In this document: positions 1 through 6,691 of the stretch, piece by piece | Position numbering within the stretch: the stretch's first letter is position 1 | How the letters are laid out: every line of letters begins with the position of its first letter | Assembly: GCA_034437215.1 (NCBI GenBank) | Contig: DAOTVC010000009.1 | Coordinates: 1-18,356 of the forward strand | Direction: 5' to 3' | Length of the DNA: 18,356 bases | Source: DAOTVC01 sp034437215 | Lineage (GTDB): Bacteria; Chloroflexota; Anaerolineae; B4-G1; SLSP01 | Position numbers and translations under genes: made by a program | The notes under the pieces: model-generated | What the model saw: only the letters and a program-made list of their open reading frames with translations | Database searches by the model: none | Told to the model about the DNA's origin: nothing

Positions 1-659
1 CGGGGCCACGGGTTGCGCAGAACTTTCGAGGGAGGAATGAGTGCCTGCACCTGCAGGTACCACTCCCAATCGTCACAGCTCTGGTCGATGCCTCCCGGAT
101 AGACGTTGGGAACCTCCTCACAAGGATAGAGCGAGGGATCTGCGCCTGAAGTGGGAGGGGGTGTCGGCGTGGGCTCCGCTTCGCACTCACCGGGAGCAGC
201 ACACCGCCAAGCCACCAGGTAGATCGGTGTGTCATCGTTGCCGTTCCAGTAGGTGACCTTGGCATACCCGCTGGCACACTGCAGAAAGATTCGGCAGGCG
301 TAGATATAGTAACCATCACCCGGTAATCCTGCAGGCGGGGTGGGCGTGGGGACGGGCGGCGGGGGATCACCGGGCTCTCCGGTGGGATCAGGATCAGGAT
401 CAGGATCGGGTCCCGGTCCGGGACCGGGACTTGGTATGGGCATGGGGGTCGCACCGGGATCACGCCCACCTCCACCACCGCCCCCGTCGCCGTCATCATC
501 GCATATCAGAACCCCACTCTCAGGATCTACGAAACAGGCACAGCGTGCGGGCGTGGGGGTGCTCGCTAGCAGCAGAATCAGAACTACGAGAGCAGCGCCA
601 CCGTACATCACCTTCAGCCTGAGTCTGCGCCCATGTAAGTTTTGATCTTGAGTCAACAT
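1..659 (-). CDS. Secreted Pro-rich-linker protein, C-terminus beyond window
   Basis: The frame starts at ATG 659 and stays open to the left edge, giving 219 codons without a stop. A GAGGAGGGG ribosome site lies 5-7 nt upstream. The N-terminus is a signal peptide: a basic n-region (residues about 9-16, GRRLRLK), a hydrophobic core (about 20-33) and a probable cleavage site after STPTPA. A short Cys-containing, Asp/Gly-rich segment follows, then a Gly-Pro/Asp-Pro dipeptide linker, a Pro/Thr linker, and a Cys- and aromatic-rich part (YYIYACRIF, TYWNGNDD, CDDWEWYL) that looks like a folded extracellular module. A second PTPTPPPT linker separates its halves. No family recognised. As the last gene seen in a pilus operon it could be an exported adhesin, tip or surface protein, but that is inference. 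Export is well supported; function is unknown. Confidence 0.8.
   Translation of the reverse strand, partial: MLTQDQNLHGRRLRLKVMYGGAALVVLILLLASTPTPARCACFVDPESGVLICDDDGDGGGGGGGRDPGATPMPIPSPGPGPGPDPDPDPDPTGEPGDPPPPVPTPTPPAGLPGDGYYIYACRIFLQCASGYAKVTYWNGNDDTPIYLVAWRCAAPGECEAEPTPTPPPTSGADPSLYPCEEVPNVYPGGIDQSCDDWEWYLQVQALIPPSKVLRNPWP
385..432 (-). repeat. Hexanucleotide tandem repeat encoding (G/D)P dipeptides
   Basis: Eight degenerate 6-bp units (three ggatca, one ggatcg, then ggtccc, ggtccg, ggaccg, ggactt on the plus strand) encode a Ser/Gly/Asp-Pro dipeptide run in the secreted protein. The units are multiples of three, so copy-number change would alter linker length without a frameshift. Confidence 0.75.
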
Positions 660-689
660 CTTGTCCCCTCCTCATAACTTCGATTCGGT

Positions 690-715
690 GCCGGAGGTGG
701 GGTGCCACCTCCGGC
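690..715. repeat. Perfect 11-bp inverted repeat, hairpin between genes
   Basis: GCCGGAGGTGG, a 4-nt loop and CCACCTCCGGC form a perfect GC-rich stem in the 100-nt gap between the stop at 760 and the start at 659. No T-run follows in either direction, so a simple intrinsic terminator is not supported. It could be an attenuator, an mRNA-end stabiliser or a weak terminator. I see nothing else in the gap except the downstream ribosome site. Confidence 0.7.
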
Positions 716-759
716 GAATGACGGCAGGGCCGGCTCCTGATCGCCCCACCGCAGCTCGG

Positions 760-1500
760 CTAGTCCTCCAGCCCGGGCGGCTCCGGCAGATCCCGCGACT
801 CCCGATTCAGGAGCTTCCAGCTGCCCTCCTCGCGGACGAAGGTGTAGACGTGCAGGTGAAATCGAGCGTCGATGGTGTGCCCTTCGTCGAAGCGTTGGAT
901 ACAGGGTGTCTCCGCGCGACCCAGCTCTGCACAGATCTCCTCGTCGAAGATCACCACCGCCTCCGTGTAGAGCACCGCCCGCGCCACCTCACATTCGGAG
1001 TGCGAGGTGCAGCGAATGGGATTCTCGGGACCCCACTCGCGATCCACGAAGACAAACTCATCCTCGAGCAGATCGCCCTCGTAAGCCTCGCTGACGTAGG
1101 CGCGGGCCGCCTCGATGCTGGCGGGGCGGTCGTAGGCGAGCAGGGTCTCGACAGGCGCGGTCAGAATGTGCGTGCGTCTCAGGATGATCTCGAAAGCCTC
1201 TCGCAGCGCCCGCTCATCCTCAGGCGGCGGAGCAAGGTACTCCCGCCCCTGCGCGTCCACCTCCACCGTCCAGCCCTCCCCCTCGGACGTCGGTGTGGGG
1301 GAAGGTTGAGAGCGAGGGGTGACGGAGGGCAGCGGCTCATAGGGCGTCAAAGTGACCTCCTCGAGCTGAGGTGGGGGAACAATAGTGGGCGCTCTCTGCG
1401 CCCGGTAGAGCTGCACGCCACCAGCGATCAGGATGACGACGAACATGACGATGACGATCGCTAGGACCCCAACTGTAGGTTTCAACTTGGTCTTGGCCAT
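760..1500 (-). CDS. Membrane-anchored extracellular protein, possible NTF2-like domain
   Basis: The 246-residue protein starts at ATG 1500, behind a strong AAGGAGGTG motif; the frame is open further upstream but without a comparable start. Residues 1-8 are basic and 9-30 form one membrane segment, suggesting a type II anchor. Residues 35-72 are a Pro/Thr/Ser-rich linker. Residues 93-235 are a compact alpha/beta region ending in HLHVYTFVREEGSWKLLNRE, which resembles the last strands of NTF2-like domains; this assignment is tentative. Four cysteines (164, 170, 190, 200) lie in the external part and could form disulphides. It follows the TadG-like gene by 68 nt in the same direction, so it is probably part of the pilus operon. 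It may be a surface or assembly accessory factor; no catalytic motif is visible. Confidence 0.78.
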   Translation of the reverse strand: MAKTKLKPTVGVLAIVIVMFVVILIAGGVQLYRAQRAPTIVPPPQLEEVTLTPYEPLPSVTPRSQPSPTPTSEGEGWTVEVDAQGREYLAPPPEDERALREAFEIILRRTHILTAPVETLLAYDRPASIEAARAYVSEAYEGDLLEDEFVFVDREWGPENPIRCTSHSECEVARAVLYTEAVVIFDEEICAELGRAETPCIQRFDEGHTIDARFHLHVYTFVREEGSWKLLNRESRDLPEPPGLED

Positions 1501-1568
1501 ACTATTACACCTCCTTGCTGGCTCAGCGTGCGTCCAACACGACCCCTTCAACAGATCCGCCGAGTGGG

Positions 1569-1997
1569 TTACTCTCTCTCCCGCGTTGCACCCCACGCCG
1601 GACGAGCGTTGCCTAACACCACTACCCGGATCTCCGGCACACCGGAGATGAATTGGGGCTGAAGGGTCGCGCTACAGCGGAGCCGTACGCGGCCGGCCCA
1701 CACCTGTGGCTGAGCACAGGCAATCGGGCCGCGGGCATTGATCGCCGCATACCTCTGCGCCACCTCGGCAGCCTGAGGGGACAGGATGACTCTCCCGTGT
1801 GCCTGGTAGACCGCGACGTCCATCTCCTGGGCCGCAGCATGCGCCCCCGCATCGGCCGCCATCTGAGCCAGCCGATAGGTCCGGAACATCAGCCCGCCCT
1901 CGATGAGCATCGCGACTAAGAGTAATAGTAGCGGCAACAGGATGAGTAGCCAAATAAGGACCTGCCCCTCCTCCTTCTCCCTCCTGCTCAACGCCAT
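1569..1997 (-). CDS. TadG-like pilus assembly protein
   Basis: This 142-residue protein starts with a short basic stretch (MALSRREKEE), then GQVLIWLLILLPLLLLLVAM and MLIEGGLMFRTYRLAQMAADAGAHAAAQ. That pattern is typical of the TadE/TadG-like N-terminal domain (Putative Flp pilus-assembly, PF13400): EEGQ, one membrane helix, then an amphipathic helix with A-DA-A-AAA spacing. The remaining 70 residues are a small extracytoplasmic domain. Full TadG proteins with a von Willebrand A domain are much longer, so this is a minimal form. I chose ATG 1997 (AAAGGTGG upstream) over the GTG at 2009. It overlaps the previous gene by 10 nt, which implies coupled translation. Likely a minor pseudopilin; paralogy with the two TadE-like genes just upstream is plausible. 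Confidence 0.8.
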   Translation of the reverse strand: MALSRREKEEGQVLIWLLILLPLLLLLVAMLIEGGLMFRTYRLAQMAADAGAHAAAQEMDVAVYQAHGRVILSPQAAEVAQRYAAINARGPIACAQPQVWAGRVRLRCSATLQPQFISGVPEIRVVVLGNARPAWGATRERE

Positions 1998-2440
1998 CGT
2001 GACTTCCACCTTTCGATACGGAAAGCCGACTCCTGGCTCAGGATCACAGGCTCACCGAAGATGGCAGGGGCAAGCGGAAGATCGCTCACGCTGACCGCCA
2101 CCGTGACCCGATTGCGCACCTCGCTACCCCGACCCCAACGCCCCGCGTAGAGTCTCCAATCTGCCCTTCCAGGATCGACACCGCTGCTTGAGAGATTCCA
2201 CGCCGTCGCTCTGTACGCCTGGAAGCCAACCTGCTCCACGCTGAGGCTTTCGGCGGCGAAGCGGCCCCCACTGAAGGCCGCCTGATCCACCGCGAGGCCG
2301 ACGAACATGATCCGCCCGAAGCCGATGACCGCCGCCAACAGGAGCAGGAGCAGCGGCAAAGCGATGAGCATCTCCACCAGCGCCTGCCCCGACTCCTTCC
2401 CCGCCCGTCCCCCTCTACAGCGTCGACAAGTCGCGCTCAT
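1988..2440 (-). CDS. tadE: TadE-like minor pseudopilin (second copy)
   Basis: The 150-residue protein begins with a basic leader (MSATCRRCRGGRAGKESG) followed by QALVEMLIALPLLLLLLAAV. This matches the TadE pattern of Gly, then Q-A-x-V/L-E, then a hydrophobic helix, and predicts type IV-like prepilin processing after the Gly at residue 18, with Glu at mature position 5. The mature part has one membrane helix and about 100 extracellular residues (FRIERWKSRWR at the end). The leader carries two Cys in CRRC. The ATG overlaps the stop of the 57-residue gene (ATGA), with AGGAGGTG upstream. TadE proteins are minor pilin-like subunits of Tad pili, and the neighbourhood supports the same role here. 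Confidence 0.85.
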   Translation of the reverse strand: MSATCRRCRGGRAGKESGQALVEMLIALPLLLLLLAAVIGFGRIMFVGLAVDQAAFSGGRFAAESLSVEQVGFQAYRATAWNLSSSGVDPGRADWRLYAGRWGRGSEVRNRVTVAVSVSDLPLAPAIFGEPVILSQESAFRIERWKSRWR

Positions 2441-2610
2441 CTCACCTCCTGCAGATGCTCATTCCAGCGATCGGGGTTCCGGCGCACGACACAGCGGCGG
2501 AGGATGCAGAGCTCGTTCTCCCGCTCGCAGTTCCAGATCGTGCCTGTGGCTGCAAAGAGGACCAGCAACGCCAGAAGGAACAGAATAGCTACGAACCAAA
2601 TCCCCTTCAT
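2437..2610 (-). CDS. 57-residue membrane microprotein between the two TadE genes
   Basis: Translating the gap between the two TadE-like genes gives an uninterrupted 57-codon frame. It starts with MKGIWFVAILFLLALLVLFA, one hydrophobic helix that is either a signal sequence or an anchor. A short basic tail follows with three Cys (residues 28, 35, 40) and ends in NPDRWNEHLQEVR. Both ends are 4-nt ATGA overlaps, with the TadE stop upstream and the next TadE start downstream, and a GGGGAG motif precedes the ATG. Such double coupling is hard to explain by chance. It has no Flp G-xxxx-EY cleavage motif, so it is not an obvious pilin. Possible roles are a small assembly factor or a subunit of the pseudopilin complex. 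No family recognised. Confidence 0.82.
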   Translation of the reverse strand: MKGIWFVAILFLLALLVLFAATGTIWNCERENELCILRRCVVRRNPDRWNEHLQEVR

Positions 2611-3059
2611 TCGAAACTCCCCTCTCCCGGAGGCCCCGGGTAGAAACGCTCCCAGCGGGTGAAGGCCCCGGTCTGAATAATTGGCGCCTCGAGGTCGTAG
2701 AGCAGCAGGCGGGGGGCCTGATAACGCGCCTGGGAGTGCACGCCGCGATAGGCAGAGAGCCAGTAGACGCTCGCCTGCTCATCCAGGTTGACGTTGGTCG
2801 CCGCGCTAAAGCGGGCGGCCCAAAGACGACCCTCGGCGACGCTTCGTGCTTTGCCGGCCCGAGTGCTGGCATCCTGGACGTAGGCGCTCTGATTGAGACG
2901 CACCCAGTAGGCCCAGCCCAGCCCGATAATGGCTCCCGTCAACAGGAGAAAGAGCGGCAGGACCAGCAGAAGCTCCAGAAGCGCCTGTCCCCGCTCACCC
3001 GCGCCTCCGGCACCATCGGTCCGGTATGTGGATAGGGTAAGCCCTCGCCATCCTGACAT
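2607..3059 (-). CDS. tadE: TadE-like minor pseudopilin (first copy)
   Basis: The 150-residue protein has a 24-residue hydrophilic leader ending in GAGERG, then QALLELLLVLPLFLLLTGAI. This gives a predicted prepilin cleavage after Gly24 and Glu at mature position 5, as in TadE proteins. The rest is a small extracellular domain rich in Trp and Tyr (WAYWVRLNQSAYVQDASTRA; LWAARFSAATNVN). AAAGGAG lies just upstream of ATG 3059. It is the first gene after the pilin stem-loop, and its stop overlaps the start of the 57-residue gene. Probable role: minor pseudopilin that primes or caps Flp fibres, processed by a prepilin peptidase. Confidence 0.85.
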   Translation of the reverse strand: MSGWRGLTLSTYRTDGAGGAGERGQALLELLLVLPLFLLLTGAIIGLGWAYWVRLNQSAYVQDASTRAGKARSVAEGRLWAARFSAATNVNLDEQASVYWLSAYRGVHSQARYQAPRLLLYDLEAPIIQTGAFTRWERFYPGPPGEGSFE

Positions 3060-3074
3060 TGGCCACTCCTTTCG

Positions 3075-3107
3075 GACCGGTGAGGGGCCGCTGACCCCTC
3101 ACCGGTC
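3075..3107. repeat. Perfect 13-bp inverted repeat after the major pilin gene
   Basis: GACCGGTGAGGGG and CCCCTCACCGGTC flank a 7-nt loop, giving a perfect 13-bp stem just downstream of the pilin stop (3116) and upstream of the TadE ribosome site. No T-run follows on the minus strand (CCGAAAGGAG comes next). The best reading is an mRNA 3'-end stabiliser or partial terminator that lets the pilin be made in excess over downstream genes. That role is inferred. Confidence 0.8.
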
Positions 3108-3115
3108 GCGCTGAC

Positions 3116-3400
3116 TCAGGGTGCGGAGATCTGCAGCTGGTTGACGCTGTTGGTCGCCTCACCGTACTTACTGCGGATGGCACGGAAGAGGGCCATGACC
3201 GCCGCTGCGACCAGAAAGGCCCCAGCGATGGCGATGATGTACTCGATGAGCCCCTGCCCCTCCTCGCGCTCCAGAGCAGAACCCAGATTGCCCCGCAGCA
3301 CAGCTCCGGCCCGGCGCGCCGTCGGGTGATTCTGCACCCGCACGTAGAGCCGGGTTGCGCCCTCTTGGGCGCCCCTCAGAAGTTGTCTGACCTTACGCAT
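3116..3400 (-). CDS. flp: Flp-type major prepilin with long leader
   Basis: The 94-residue protein contains EREEG-QGLIEYIIAIAGAF, which fits the Flp prepilin motif (Gly, four residues, Glu-Tyr, hydrophobic helix). Cleavage after Gly48 would release a 46-residue mature pilin with Glu5-Tyr6, one helix and a polar tail (YGEATNSVNQLQISAP). The start at ATG 3400 has AAGGAGGAAAAGGC upstream. The 48-residue leader is long for Flp pilins (usually around 10-25 residues) and is strongly basic with amphipathic stretches. If the start is right, it is an unusual targeting segment. The gene follows TadC and precedes TadE, the usual Tad order, and a strong stem-loop follows it, consistent with high expression. 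It is the likely main fibre subunit. Confidence 0.9.
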   Translation of the reverse strand: MRKVRQLLRGAQEGATRLYVRVQNHPTARRAGAVLRGNLGSALEREEGQGLIEYIIAIAGAFLVAAAVMALFRAIRSKYGEATNSVNQLQISAP

Positions 3401-3535
3401 GCCTTTTCCTCCTTGGTGAAATCCCTGCAAACGACTGTCGAACACCCACAGCGGCGAGCACGTTCGCTTCAGCCGCCCCTACCCCATGAGAAGGCCCCCA
3501 ATCTAACGGTTCTGTGGTTACGCCACCTCCTTTCA
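3401..3535 (-). other. 135-nt intergenic region upstream of the pilin
   Basis: This is the largest gap within the canonical half. It starts with AAAGGAGGTG (3524-3533) directly after the TadC stop, but no ATG, GTG or TTG follows at normal distance. I see no convincing -35/-10 pair. It may hold a promoter for the pilin that does not resemble sigma-70 consensus, or a leader. A 47-codon frame (3393-3536) crosses it but lacks a ribosome site. Confidence 0.4.
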
Positions 3536-4444
3536 TCAGAGCCCGCCCGCGCCGAGCGCGTTGAAGATGCGCAGGACACCCGGCGCTGCGAGGATGAGGA
3601 GCGAAGCCACGATGGCAAAGAAGGCCGGAATGATCATCAGCACCGTGTTCCGGTAGCCCCGGGCGGTGATGCGGCGATTGAGCTCCTCACGCAGCTCCTC
3701 GGCCAGATCCCGGAGGTTGCCGGCAACCCCGCCCCCCATCTTCAACGTGGTCTTGACCAACCCTGCGAAGGGAACGAGGGGAGCAAGGTTGCCGTTGCGC
3801 TCCACCATAAAGTCGACCGCGCTCTCCAGGTCCCCGCTCACGTTGTAGCGCGCCGCCACGTGACGCAGCTCCGCGACGAAGACGCCGCCCGGTCGTCCCG
3901 CCAGCGCATTGACCGACTGGGGCAACGGATAACCGGCAGCGAGAAAGTTCGCCAAGCGATCGAGAGCGGTGGCCATGTCAGCGATCAGCGCATCCTCCCG
4001 CCGCCGTGCCTTCCCCCGCAGATCCAGGTCGGGCAGGAAGAAGCCCATCACACCACCGATGACCACGGCCCCCAACGCGAAGGGGACCGGCAGCTGGGCG
4101 GTCAGGGAGAAGACGACACCGAAGATGAGCGCGAGGGTCGCGACGAAAGCCGCGACCGCGATCTTGTAAGCATAGAAGACGCGGGCATGGGGATAGAGCG
4201 CGTCGGGACGCTCCCACACCCCTGCTCGCTTCAGCAACAGCTCCACGTCGCCCCGCTCCCGCCGTCTGAGGAGATCGTCGGCGATCGATCCAAAGAGACG
4301 ATCGATGAGCGGGCGTTGCTCCTCGGTGGTGCGGAGGCTCACCCGCGCCGCCAGGCCGCGGGGCACCCGCCGCCTTCCTGCGTGAGCCGCCAACCAGACG
4401 CCCAGAGCTCCGACTGTGGCCCACAGCACGTAGGTCAAGCTCAT
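3536..4444 (-). CDS. tadC: Tad pilus inner-membrane platform protein TadC
   Basis: The 302-residue protein has a T2SF (type II secretion F, GSPII_F) layout. It has an N-terminal membrane helix (about 3-20), a basic cytoplasmic stretch and a helix pair (about 93-145). A four-helix cytoplasmic domain (about 155-265: DALIADMATALDRLANFLAA, GGGVAGNLRDLAEELREEL) and a C-terminal helix (about 272-292) follow. The segment KMGGGVAGNLRDLAEELRE is typical of TadC/TadB proteins. Its ATG overlaps the TadB stop by 4 nt (ATGA). In Tad systems TadB and TadC form the membrane platform that the TadA ATPase turns to extrude or retract the pilus. The gene order TadA-TadB-TadC-Flp supports the call. Confidence 0.92.
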   Translation of the reverse strand: MSLTYVLWATVGALGVWLAAHAGRRRVPRGLAARVSLRTTEEQRPLIDRLFGSIADDLLRRRERGDVELLLKRAGVWERPDALYPHARVFYAYKIAVAAFVATLALIFGVVFSLTAQLPVPFALGAVVIGGVMGFFLPDLDLRGKARRREDALIADMATALDRLANFLAAGYPLPQSVNALAGRPGGVFVAELRHVAARYNVSGDLESAVDFMVERNGNLAPLVPFAGLVKTTLKMGGGVAGNLRDLAEELREELNRRITARGYRNTVLMIIPAFFAIVASLLILAAPGVLRIFNALGAGGL

Positions 4445-5334
4445 AGCAGCACCTCCGGATCGCTCCCGCGCGGCTCCAGATCCAGACCCGCCTTGGCGAT
4501 CTTCTGGGAGAGAAGATAGGCGACGCCGGAGAGGATGACGGCCAGGATCAGGACGAGCTGTCCCTCGAGCGTCCTGTAGAAGCCCCCTTCATACTCCGGG
4601 ACGACCATCTTCATCAACAGGAGGAAGGCGAAGGGGGCCACGGCGACGATGGTGCCCTCCAGCTTAGGCTGGGTCTGCTTCGCTCGCACCTCGTTCTGAA
4701 TCCGCAGGATACCCTGCATCAAGGTACGCAGCCCGGCCAGCACCTCACCCAACCGACCTCCCTGTTGCTCCCGCATCGCCAGCGCCTCCGCGAGCATGTC
4801 GAAGTAGGGGTTCCGCCGGCGCTCCGCCACCCGGTAGATGGCCTCCGTGATGCTCGTACCCGTACCGAGAGCGGCGACCACCTGCATGAAATCGGCCCGG
4901 ACGGGATCGGGCATGTAGGGCGCGGCCTCCTCGAGAGCCCCGTGAAGGTTGGGGTTGGCCCGGTAGGAGCGAAGCAGAATCTCGATGGACTGGTCGAGGG
5001 CCTCCATATAGGCGCGGCGGAAGCGCTCCTGCCGGCCGGTCCAGTACTGCCAGTAGACGACGGGACCCAGGAAGAGCGCGACGACCGTCAGCACGTTAGG
5101 TCCCAAGAGCACCCAGAGGATCAGGGCCAAGAGCGTTCCCGCTCCCAGACCGGTGAGCAGAAACTCCCGGCCGGAGAGAGGGATGTCGGCAGCCTCCAGA
5201 CGCCCCTCCAGACGCCGCAGCGCTCCGCTTCGCCGCGCGGGGCGCAGCCGGGCGAAGACGCGTGTGGTTGCGGCCGCCCACGCGAGGAGCACCCCGCCCA
5301 TCGCCATCACCGCCAACATCAACGTGCTCTCCAT
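4441..5334 (-). CDS. tadB: Tad pilus inner-membrane platform protein TadB
   Basis: The 297-residue protein has an N-terminal membrane helix (4-24), a basic cytoplasmic segment and a helix pair (about 60-97). The T2SF domain (about 108-235) contains ALDQSIEILLRSYRANPNL, VVAALGTGTSITEAIYRVAE and MREQQGGRLGEVLAGLR, and two C-terminal helices follow (about 228-280). These are hallmarks of TadB. It starts 8 nt after the TadA stop, with GGAGGGAAC in front of the ATG. Partner of TadC in the pilus base, engaged by TadA. Length and domain order are normal for the family. Confidence 0.92.
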   Translation of the reverse strand: MESTLMLAVMAMGGVLLAWAAATTRVFARLRPARRSGALRRLEGRLEAADIPLSGREFLLTGLGAGTLLALILWVLLGPNVLTVVALFLGPVVYWQYWTGRQERFRRAYMEALDQSIEILLRSYRANPNLHGALEEAAPYMPDPVRADFMQVVAALGTGTSITEAIYRVAERRRNPYFDMLAEALAMREQQGGRLGEVLAGLRTLMQGILRIQNEVRAKQTQPKLEGTIVAVAPFAFLLLMKMVVPEYEGGFYRTLEGQLVLILAVILSGVAYLLSQKIAKAGLDLEPRGSDPEVLL

Positions 5335-5342
5335 GTTCCCTC

Positions 5343-6677
5343 CTACAGTTCTAGAAACTGGCTCAGATTCGATTTGTGCCCGGTGCGCAGCCGAATGCGC
5401 TCATCGAGTTCGATAGGAAACTTGCTGCGCACCTGCAGGCCGTGCCCTCGATCCTCAAAGAGCACGTTGAGGGCCGGCGTCGCTCCCTCCATGCGCTTCG
5501 ACGGGAGAAGTTCGGCGATCTGCCGGACGATGCGCCGCCTCCTGCCCGCCACCGAGATGCGCTCGATGTAGATGATGAGGTCGAAGGCGTCGGCAAGGTA
5601 GCGCTTGATGGCCCCCGGTGCCATGGATGAGTCGGCAATATGCCACATCTGCACCACGCGGTCGGATACCTCCATCACACCGTTGGCGTGGAGCGTGAGG
5701 AGCTGGCCATCGTGTCCGGTGTTCGCCGCCATCAAGACGCTGCGAATCTCGGGACCACGCGCCTCCCCGGTGATGATGCGATCGGGACGCATCCGCAGAG
5801 CGTTGATCACCAGGTCATCGAGGGTCACCGGGCGCAACCCCTCATCGGACTCCTCGGTGGTCACCAGAGCGATCCAGTTGGGCAGCCCCAGCTGCAGCTC
5901 GGGTGTATCCTCGACGCTGATTACTCGCTCCTCGGCGGGCAGGACCGACGCGAGAGCGTTGAGCGTGTTGGTCTTCCCCGAGGCCGTGCCACCGCAGACG
6001 AGGATGTTGAGGCGCCCCAGCACCGCCTCCCTGAGAAAGGCGGCCGCGGCCTCCGTGAGCGTGTCCAGCCGCACCAGATCTTCGAGGGTGCGGGCGACGA
6101 GGCGGTGCCGGCGGATGGTGACGGCTACCGGGACGTTGTCGGTGAGGGGGACCATCACCGCATTGAGGCGGCTCCCGTCGGGCATCTTGGCGTTCACCCG
6201 CGGACTGCTCCGGTTGAAGTTCCGGCCGTAAGCGCCTGCGACACGGTTCACCAGGCGCACCACCTCCTCGGTCGCCGCGAACTGGACGCCGGCGCGGTAC
6301 ATGCCCCGCTCCGCATCGTCGATCCAGACATTGGCGGGGCCGTTGATCATGATCTCTTCGACTGTCGGATCGTTGAGGTAGGGCTGGATGACGCCCCAGC
6401 CGAAGATGTCGTTGGTGAGCCGGGCCACGAGCTCCTCCGAGGAGTAAGCGCAGGCGCGCCCCTGCTCCAGCGTGACCGCCAGAAGCTCCTCCACCAGCGC
6501 TTCCAACAGCACCTCGGCCTCCCGCTCATCCTCCGCCGTCGGTTGCTGCAGCCCCTCCAGGGAGAGACGCATCGCCAGGCGCTCCCGGGCCTCGTGGAGC
6601 AGCGCCGGGTAGATATCGGGCTCCTGCCGTACGGCATCCTCAGCCACGAGCCGGGCGAAAGCAGAACTTGCCGTCAT
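5343..6677 (-). CDS. tadA: Tad secretion ATPase TadA/CpaF
   Basis: The 444-residue protein is a GspE/PilT-family hexameric ATPase of the CpaF type. An N-terminal helical region (1-90) precedes the N-domain (VIQPYLNDPTVEEIMINGP). Motifs then follow in order: Walker A GGTASGKT (229-236), Asp box VISVEDTPELQLGLPN (252-267), Walker B RMRPDRIITGEARGPE (295-310) and His box GHDGQLLTLHANG (321-333), with the CpaF-like IQ-arginine AVTIRRH near 185. All catalytic elements look intact. ATG 6677 was chosen because GAGGGGGGAAC precedes it; the frame continues upstream only as an overlap with the previous gene. It powers pilin extrusion through TadB/TadC. It is the only secretion ATPase in the window although there are two platform pairs. 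Confidence 0.96.
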   Translation of the reverse strand: MTASSAFARLVAEDAVRQEPDIYPALLHEARERLAMRLSLEGLQQPTAEDEREAEVLLEALVEELLAVTLEQGRACAYSSEELVARLTNDIFGWGVIQPYLNDPTVEEIMINGPANVWIDDAERGMYRAGVQFAATEEVVRLVNRVAGAYGRNFNRSSPRVNAKMPDGSRLNAVMVPLTDNVPVAVTIRRHRLVARTLEDLVRLDTLTEAAAAFLREAVLGRLNILVCGGTASGKTNTLNALASVLPAEERVISVEDTPELQLGLPNWIALVTTEESDEGLRPVTLDDLVINALRMRPDRIITGEARGPEIRSVLMAANTGHDGQLLTLHANGVMEVSDRVVQMWHIADSSMAPGAIKRYLADAFDLIIYIERISVAGRRRRIVRQIAELLPSKRMEGATPALNVLFEDRGHGLQVRSKFPIELDERIRLRTGHKSNLSQFLEL

Positions 6678-6691
6678 GAGTTCCCCCCTCT

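Noticed and set aside
690..3107. Intrinsic terminators at the 690-715 and 3075-3107 stems
   Set aside because: Neither stem is followed by a T-run on the minus strand, and co-directional genes continue immediately downstream. They are kept as hairpins of uncertain role.
3393..3536. 47-codon minus-strand frame between TadC and the pilin, with TGATG overlap
   Set aside because: No ribosome site before the ATG, no hydrophobic or known motif, and it overlaps the pilin start by 8 nt.
3326..4519. 397-codon plus-strand frame opposite TadC
   Set aside because: Shadow of TadC with charged low-complexity composition; no start signal.
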